From contig NC_092697.1 of the NCBI RefSeq assembly GCF_964275005.1, positions 15,836,138 through 15,900,137 of the forward strand: a DNA stretch of 64,000 nt, written 5' to 3'. Made by a program: the position numbers and the translations under genes. The notes below the pieces were generated by a model that worked only from the letters and a program-made list of their open reading frames with translations, had not been told where the DNA came from and did not search any database. Below, one piece after another: positions 58,761 to 64,000 of this stretch. The stretch's first letter is position 1. Every line of letters begins with the position of its first letter. This stretch comes from Diadema setosum. Its lineage: Eukaryota > Echinodermata > Echinoidea > Diadematoida > Diadematidae.

Positions 58761-60460
58761 GAAGTGTAGAATATTTTCAATTTTGGTTTAGTTTTTGCCA
58801 CAAGCACTCCGCCACCATGTACGTACATTATACACTTCTTTTATTATTTGTCATACTACACTGTATCCATTCAACTGCCGGTGTCAACTTTGCCTTTGTA
58901 GTGTAAAGTATTTGTAAAGCAGTCACACAGAAATCCACAAGTCCTGCCACTGGCCTGTTACATGGGTATCCAATTCTGTATGTCCATCTGTTTGTTTTCC
59001 ATTTCTCCATTTGGAGATTTGTTCTCCTTACAGTTTGTATTGTAAGGGCTGATATAGTGTTGGTTGTGGTGGAGGATTCAGACTTTAACTTTTTGAGAGA
59101 TACATTGTACAATGTAATTAGAAACCACTTACAAACATACGAGTCTAAGAGGAATTCAAGGCCTATTTGATGGCAGTCGTCAAACTGATCAAGTTATCAT
59201 ATAACTTATCTGATGCAGTGAATAGTGATGAGGGAGTTAAGAAAGTCCTAGGCAATCATTCCTAGGCAATCATTATATATGACAAAATGATGGTATGTGG
59301 GTTTATCATCATTCCGAGCATGCTAAGGATATTAGGCTCTTTGTACAGGGGTGTTGAAATCAACTGAATACAATTACGTGTGTAATGATTATAGTTTTTG
59401 ATTCTCTTGTGAAAATTTATGTGGTACTGTTGATGGAGAATTTTGAGATAAAAGTCATCTGTTGATCCATGTTTACTTTTCTTATTTATAACATGAATTC
59501 ATGTTTCTGGTGTCAAATATAGAGAATAAAGAACTGAATGACAAAATACAGTATTTGGCTTTTAGTACAGTGTGTATTTCGACAGATCACATTGAAAATA
59601 CATTTGTGTTGTATTCATCTTCAATCCCCAAATCCCTCAACCCACCAAAAACAAAACAAAACAAAACAAGAACAGAAAGGTACAAAAAGGAGAACCAACC
59701 CATTCACGGCAATTACAGCTGTACAACATTACAGCACCCTGGCTTGCATGTAATGTGGAGAGCAGATTTGGAAAAGAATGAGAAATCATGAAGCCCCGAC
59801 ATACACAGATTACCCAACACATTGTAGTGCATCAAAGTGGTGCATCTACCAACTGCACATTAGAGCTTTGACCAGAAGCAGCACTCTGTGTTACTTTTAC
59901 TGCAGTTCATATAAACATATTCTCTTGAAATTGTAAAACAAGAAATGCTCGCATGTATTTTCATTTTGCGAATTTCCCGAGAACCATGATTTGCAAAATA
60001 AAAAATAAAAATGCATGTTAAAGTTTTTGCCTTCACTATATACACTGAATGCCAATGCCACATACAAGGCCTGTCGTCTCCAATTAGCGAAAATTTCATG
60101 TCGAGATATAACATGTTTTACAGTAATTGATATTAATGGAAACATGAAATGTCCCGTAACAGTCCTCATTCAGATTTTCTGCAAACAAGATTAGCAGCTT
60201 TGATCTCAAATGATTCTGATAAAAACAGGGCTGGGGAACCTCATTATACCGAGTTGCTTGGGACGACAGAGATTTCCTCATAATATCAGGGATCTTGTAT
60301 ATCACGAATAAAAAACGAGAATACACTGTACAAAAGGAATCGGACCCGCAAAACGACCTTGTAACATCAGCTGTCTTGCTATATCTAATCTTCTCATTAC
60401 CAGGTTCCACTGTATAAGACACAGTTGTGCAGCCTCATTATTTTGGCATTGCTGTACACT
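58761..60460. other. Intergenic, little recognised
   Basis: AT-rich. A worn relative of the TTCGCGAA-type MITE may lie at about 59940-60115. A phrase GAAACCACTTACAAACATAC..AAGAGGAATTCAAGG at 59123-59160 resembles part of the hairpin MITE at 61086. No genes are seen. Confidence 0.3.
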
Positions 60461-60682
60461 AACTGTACAGCTGTTATTTTTGCGAGGGTTTAATTTTTGC
60501 GAATTTCGTGAATCACAGTTGGAATGTGAATTTAACATCACACAAACATGTATCCATGCTCTAGGGTAATAGTGCATTTCCGTTAGCCCTGGCGTCAATT
60601 CACGAAAACAACGTCTTGAGAAAATGTCTAAGACCTCACTCGCGAAAATATCTGTGTGCAAAAATGACATCGTATACAGTAT
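60461..60682. mobile_element. MITE with ACTGTACAG..CGTATACAGTAT ends, copy 5
   Basis: The interior follows copy 3 (30402) closely in order (gttattttcgc, tttaatttt, gcgaatttcg, catgc, cgaaaacaacgtctt, gaaaatatctgt) but is more worn. Confidence 0.68.
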
Positions 60683-61085
60683 GCCAAATGGCTCTTGTTC
60701 TCTATAACCTGGGATTGGCACTTGAAAAACGTGGAATGTGAAGAACGTTTGTTTTGACAGAATTTTCTTCAAGAAATACTCAAAAAGTGTATCATCATTC
60801 AGTTATCCATCTCATTTGTTATCCAGTCAACCTCGTCTATGTCGAATCCCACGGAACTGTAGAAAATCCTTCCACTTGCATGAATTTTGACTTACACAGC
60901 AGAACTTGAACAAGAGAATTGGTCATACATGCTGCAAGTAAAATCAAAGGCCCATCATATGGCATGGAAAGGGGTAAATCTATGAATTTGAATACATTAT
61001 GAAACATGTTTGATTGGCCCATAACAAAAAAAAACAAAACAAAACAAAACAAAGAAAGAAAACAGAACATGCTCTCACCCTGCCT

Positions 61086-61477
61086 TTAAAGGGATGTGGT
61101 ATGGTTTCTGTTGAAATGGGGCTTCAGGCTTCAGACTTTTTTGTGAGATGATGAGAAACCTCTAAAGAAATAAGACGGAGCACACAATTCTAAGGGGAAT
61201 TCAAAGTCTACTTGATGAAAATTGGTTTTAGAATGGCCAAGATATCCAAAAACAAGGGGTCCCTATAAAAGGTGGGACCCACCTTTAATTAGAACCACTT
61301 TGTTTTGATATGTTTTTTAATATCTCAGCCATTAAAAAAAACGATTTTCATTAAATAAATTTTGAATTCCTCTTAGAATTGTATGCCCTTTAATATTTCA
61401 TAAGTGGTTTCTAATCATGCCGCAAAGAGTTAAAATCTGAATCCCCCATCTCAACCAAAAGTATACCACCCCTTTAA
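61086..61477. mobile_element. Long hairpin MITE with TTAAAGGG ends
   Basis: The ends TTAAAGGGATGTGGTAT and (inverse) TTAAAGGGGTGGTATAC start long arms that stay similar for over 150 bp each (GAAACC, ACAATTCTAAG.GGAATTCAAA, TGATGAAAAT). The whole 392 bp can fold back. A second copy is at 34580-35194. TTAA ends suggest a piggyBac-like target. Confidence 0.75.
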
Positions 61478-61566
61478 CCAGTTGAGGATGGGCTGATTTT
61501 GCTACAACGCACATTTCCCATAGACCCTTGCCCGAGTATACTCGGGACTCGTCCTCAATGGGTTAA
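61474..61566. mobile_element. 93-bp MITE with central CCCGAGTATACTCGGG, copy 2
   Basis: It starts in the TTAA that ends the hairpin MITE and runs TTAACCAGTTGAGGATG ... CAATGGGTTAA. The 16-nt palindrome is at 61531-61546. It is highly similar to 47268-47360. Confidence 0.75.
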
Positions 61567-61760
61567 GAGATTCTGAAAGGCAATAGACTTTTTTTCCAGG
61601 AACTACCCAGTTCCAGTGAGGCAAAGGGATGATGGGATGAGGAGATTCATATTCACAGAATGTTTCATCCAGTGGAGATGTGTACAGATGAATAACTGTT
61701 CAGAACAAGATGTCCCTATAATCAATGACATATGGCAATATTGCAAATATTGGTAGACTC

Positions 61761-61866
61761 TCATTTATCTAATCTGCATATAGGATTATCGTAGACCATC
61801 TGGAGGTTGACCCTTGGCCCAAAGAGGTCTCGGATGTTGTCGATGCCGTACTTGATCATGGTCGGT
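61761..61866 (-). CDS. FARSA: FARSA last coding exon and stop
   Basis: Acceptor CGCTACAG. It completes the motif-3 Arg, then reads [20 protein letters not shown] and ends CRLDK with TGA at 61761-61763. Confidence 0.94.
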
Positions 61867-63814
61867 CTGTAGCGCATAGTGAGAAGGAGTGAAAAAAGAA
61901 AAGACAAATCGCATTGTGTTGAAGCTGTTTGTGTTTTGAAGTTGCATACAACGAGATGACAAACTGCCACAGAAATAATAAGCCATTCACATGATCACAT
62001 TCTCGTGTTGCTTGCAGATCTCTGCAGTTTCAGTGGTAGTAAGTATCAAAAGAAAGCAAGAGCTTTGGCAGATAACTACGAATGGTCATGAAACCTCGCT
62101 CTCTAATGCTATCCATTTCATAACAATCTGTTTCCACATCTCTGCTGAAAAGTCCCCTTTTACATTGAAATACACTATTGACATGTTTGTCACATTCAAA
62201 TACATTGTACCTACACAAGGTGTTACATAAAAAGAAGATATGACTTGCATGATTAGCATCTAGTTGGGTAGCCTGCCCATGGTAAACCTGCAGAAACTCA
62301 TTCAATCATCATCATCACAGTCATAATCATCATTTAATCATTTCTATCATCAGTGTTTCTATCATTAGCCATTTCATAATTCGTCTTTTTTGGTGCAATT
62401 CTGCATCAGTAGTGATTACAATCACAGTGATCAAGATCATAATTATTATCACAATCATTATCATCTATCCTTAAGTGGTAGTGCCAGTGCACTACCAACG
62501 TTGTTAGCATGGGCACTGGCAGATTAACCCTCTGTAAGCCACATTTATTTCCTGTGCATAGGCTTGCGTGTAAAATTTGTGCGCATTTGGCTCATCCACA
62601 CAGAACGGGTTAAAAGAAGTCATCATCTCACCTTTCAAGGGACAAGCCCCAAGCGATGACGACCACATCCTCCGGCAGACCCATTGGGAGGAGCATCTCG
62701 GGCCGGAAGACGCCCGAGTTGCCCACCTCCACCCACTTCTGGAGCCCCTCGTGGTAGCTGAAGACCTCCATGCTGGGCTCGGTGTAAGGGTTGTAGGCTG
62801 GCTTGAAGCGAAGCTTCTCAATTCCTACGGGAAGATGGGACAAATGAGACATAATATCTCATTTCAGGTGACGACAGCAGGAAAGTGATATTAATTTGTG
62901 TAACAGTGAATACACGGGGCCTAAATACTAGTCTTGCACAAATATGATAGCCTATATAAATGTATACAAGTAAGTGTCATTATTTTGTTATATCAGTAGT
63001 CAATAAACAATACAAAACAAAGGAAATAAATTCATCAGGACTGGAGAAATTAGTTTGCTATATCAGGTACTTTGTTATGTCCGAACTCTTTATATCTAGT
63101 TCCCACTGTATTGTCTCGCAAAAGTACCATTATAATCAAATCACAGCCCCTGAGTAAAACAATCATCATATTGTACCAAAGCACCACAGTAATTTCATAA
63201 CATAAACAATGCACATAACTAAACAATGCACATACTGTAATCATTTACAATCAATTATCTTCTCTGATGTATGCCCAATGGGAAGTTACTGTGTCAAAAG
63301 TGCCCTTAGGTTCATAGTAATATCTACATAACTGACTTATCTTCTTAAAATTATTTGTAATTGAGAATTTCAAGACTACAAAAAGTTTTAGGAATATTTT
63401 ATCCAGTAACTTGATGGAAGCCTTGCTCTTGATCACTGAAAATTATTCAACATCTATCTGTTTCATAGAATGTTTATGTCTGCATAATTTAAGAATCATT
63501 TGATGTACACAGAGTGTACATTTTAGGATACAACTTGCCCTAAAAGCTTGCAAAGAGTTAGCAGCAAAACTAAAATGTGCATGTCTGTGTTAATCTTTCC
63601 AAATCAAAACAAGAGCTGTCATGGCGATATCTTTGCTGAATTTACCTAGCTTCTTGTAGAAGGCATAGAGTGTGCCGATGAGGTCACCGAGGGTCAAGTT
63701 GTAGTCTGCTACCAGGCCCTCTATCTGGTGGAACTCAGCCAGGTGAGTGGCGTCCAGGGTCTCGTTTCTGAACACCCTGTCGATGGAAAAGTACTTGACT
63801 GGGGTGAACTTCTC
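61761..63814 (-). CDS. FARSA: Phenylalanyl-tRNA synthetase alpha subunit, 3' exons
   Basis: The last three coding exons are 63646-63814, 62632-62824 and 61761-61866, about 155 residues. The product charges tRNA-Phe in the cytosol as part of an alpha2beta2 complex with FARSB. Class II motif 2 is seen in [20 protein letters not shown], the amino-acid pocket in [17 protein letters not shown], and motif 3 in [13 protein letters not shown], where the motif-3 Arg codon is split by an intron. The end [16 protein letters not shown] is shorter than the human tail. The catalytic residues visible are all as expected. The upstream exons lie beyond 64000. It is convergent with YIPF1/2, with about 5.4 kb between the stop codons. 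Confidence 0.96.
62632..62824 (-). CDS. FARSA: FARSA exon: phenylalanine pocket
   Basis: Acceptor ATTCCTACGG region (CCGTAG on the minus strand), donor GTGAGA, phase 1 to 2. It encodes [20 protein letters not shown], then [11 protein letters not shown] and GLSLE. Confidence 0.95.
63646..63814 (-). CDS. FARSA: FARSA exon: motif 2
   Basis: Acceptor CATTTTCAG, donor GTAAAT, phase 0 to 1. It encodes [20 protein letters not shown] and on to LYAFYKKL. Confidence 0.95.
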
Positions 63815-63907
63815 CTGAAAATGTAGAGAAGAGGAAAAAACAAACAAATAAATAAAATCACATAATCACATGGAATAGCAAGAGATATGCATCCCCTTAT
63901 GATGAGA

Positions 63908-64000
63908 CTACTGTATACACTATTATTTTCGCATAAAGATATTTTCGCGAATGAGGAGATCACACACACTTTTGCAAGATGTCGTTTTCATGAATTGATT
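63908..64000. mobile_element. MITE with TACTGTATACACTATTATTTTCGC end, copy 6, cut by window end
   Basis: One end and the words ATATTTTCGCGAATGA and GATGTCGTTTTC follow copy 3 in the reverse direction. The far end lies outside the window, in a FARSA intron. Confidence 0.65.

Noticed and set aside
59637-60772. Minus-strand frames upstream of FARSA's last exon
   Set aside because: They lie downstream of the FARSA stop in transcript terms, partly within a MITE, with no homology.

Overview
The window is nuclear DNA of an intron-rich animal. It is AT-rich and packed with small inverted-repeat DNA transposons, simple repeats and a few retroelements. A Gmr1-type LTR element (a group known mainly from deuterostomes) and the form of the two conserved genes suggest an invertebrate deuterostome, most likely an echinoderm such as a sea urchin. 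This is inference, not proof.

Layout. (1) About 0.5-28.7 kb, minus strand: part of a gene for a single-pass membrane glycoprotein. Seven exons are supported: 28607-28696, 28002-28028, 24222-24389, 20567-20836, 9842-10198, 4850-4903 and 471-591. The first six are all symmetric phase 1-1 exons. The first is Cys-rich, the next five are Ser/Thr/Pro-rich and mucin-like, and the last carries the transmembrane helix. Both ends of the gene are missing or unidentified. (2) A fossil Gmr1-like LTR element (13419-20479) lies in one intron of that gene, in the same orientation. A 1.35-kb DNA element sits inside it. (3) 28.7-45.1 kb is a repeat-rich interval with stacked small transposons, perfect palindromes, a broken LINE (37.3-41.3 kb) with a scrambled inverted segment and its own inserted element, and a TAG-triplet array. 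One possible host exon (36132-36306, minus) remains unassigned. (4) 45151-56383, plus strand: a complete eight-exon YIPF1/YIPF2-type Golgi membrane protein gene (320 codons). Intron 2 is GC-AG, and intron 4 holds a 2.8-kb hAT-like element filled with a 163-bp tandem array, itself inserted into a pogo-like miniature element. (5) 61761-63814, minus strand: the last three coding exons of FARSA, the phenylalanyl-tRNA synthetase alpha subunit, convergent with YIPF1/2.

The genes are unrelated in job: a cell-surface glycoprotein, a Golgi trafficking protein and a translation enzyme. No operon-like logic applies. The most unusual material is in the transposons. Two elements (14668-16013 and 26578-27339) share GGGCAA-TCC ends and 4-bp AT target duplications, yet each carries its own internally repeated 15-16-nt motif built round AGTAACG. 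A third element, inside the LINE, is also built of one iterated motif. These look like one design in which short motifs are spread in both orientations through a non-coding element.
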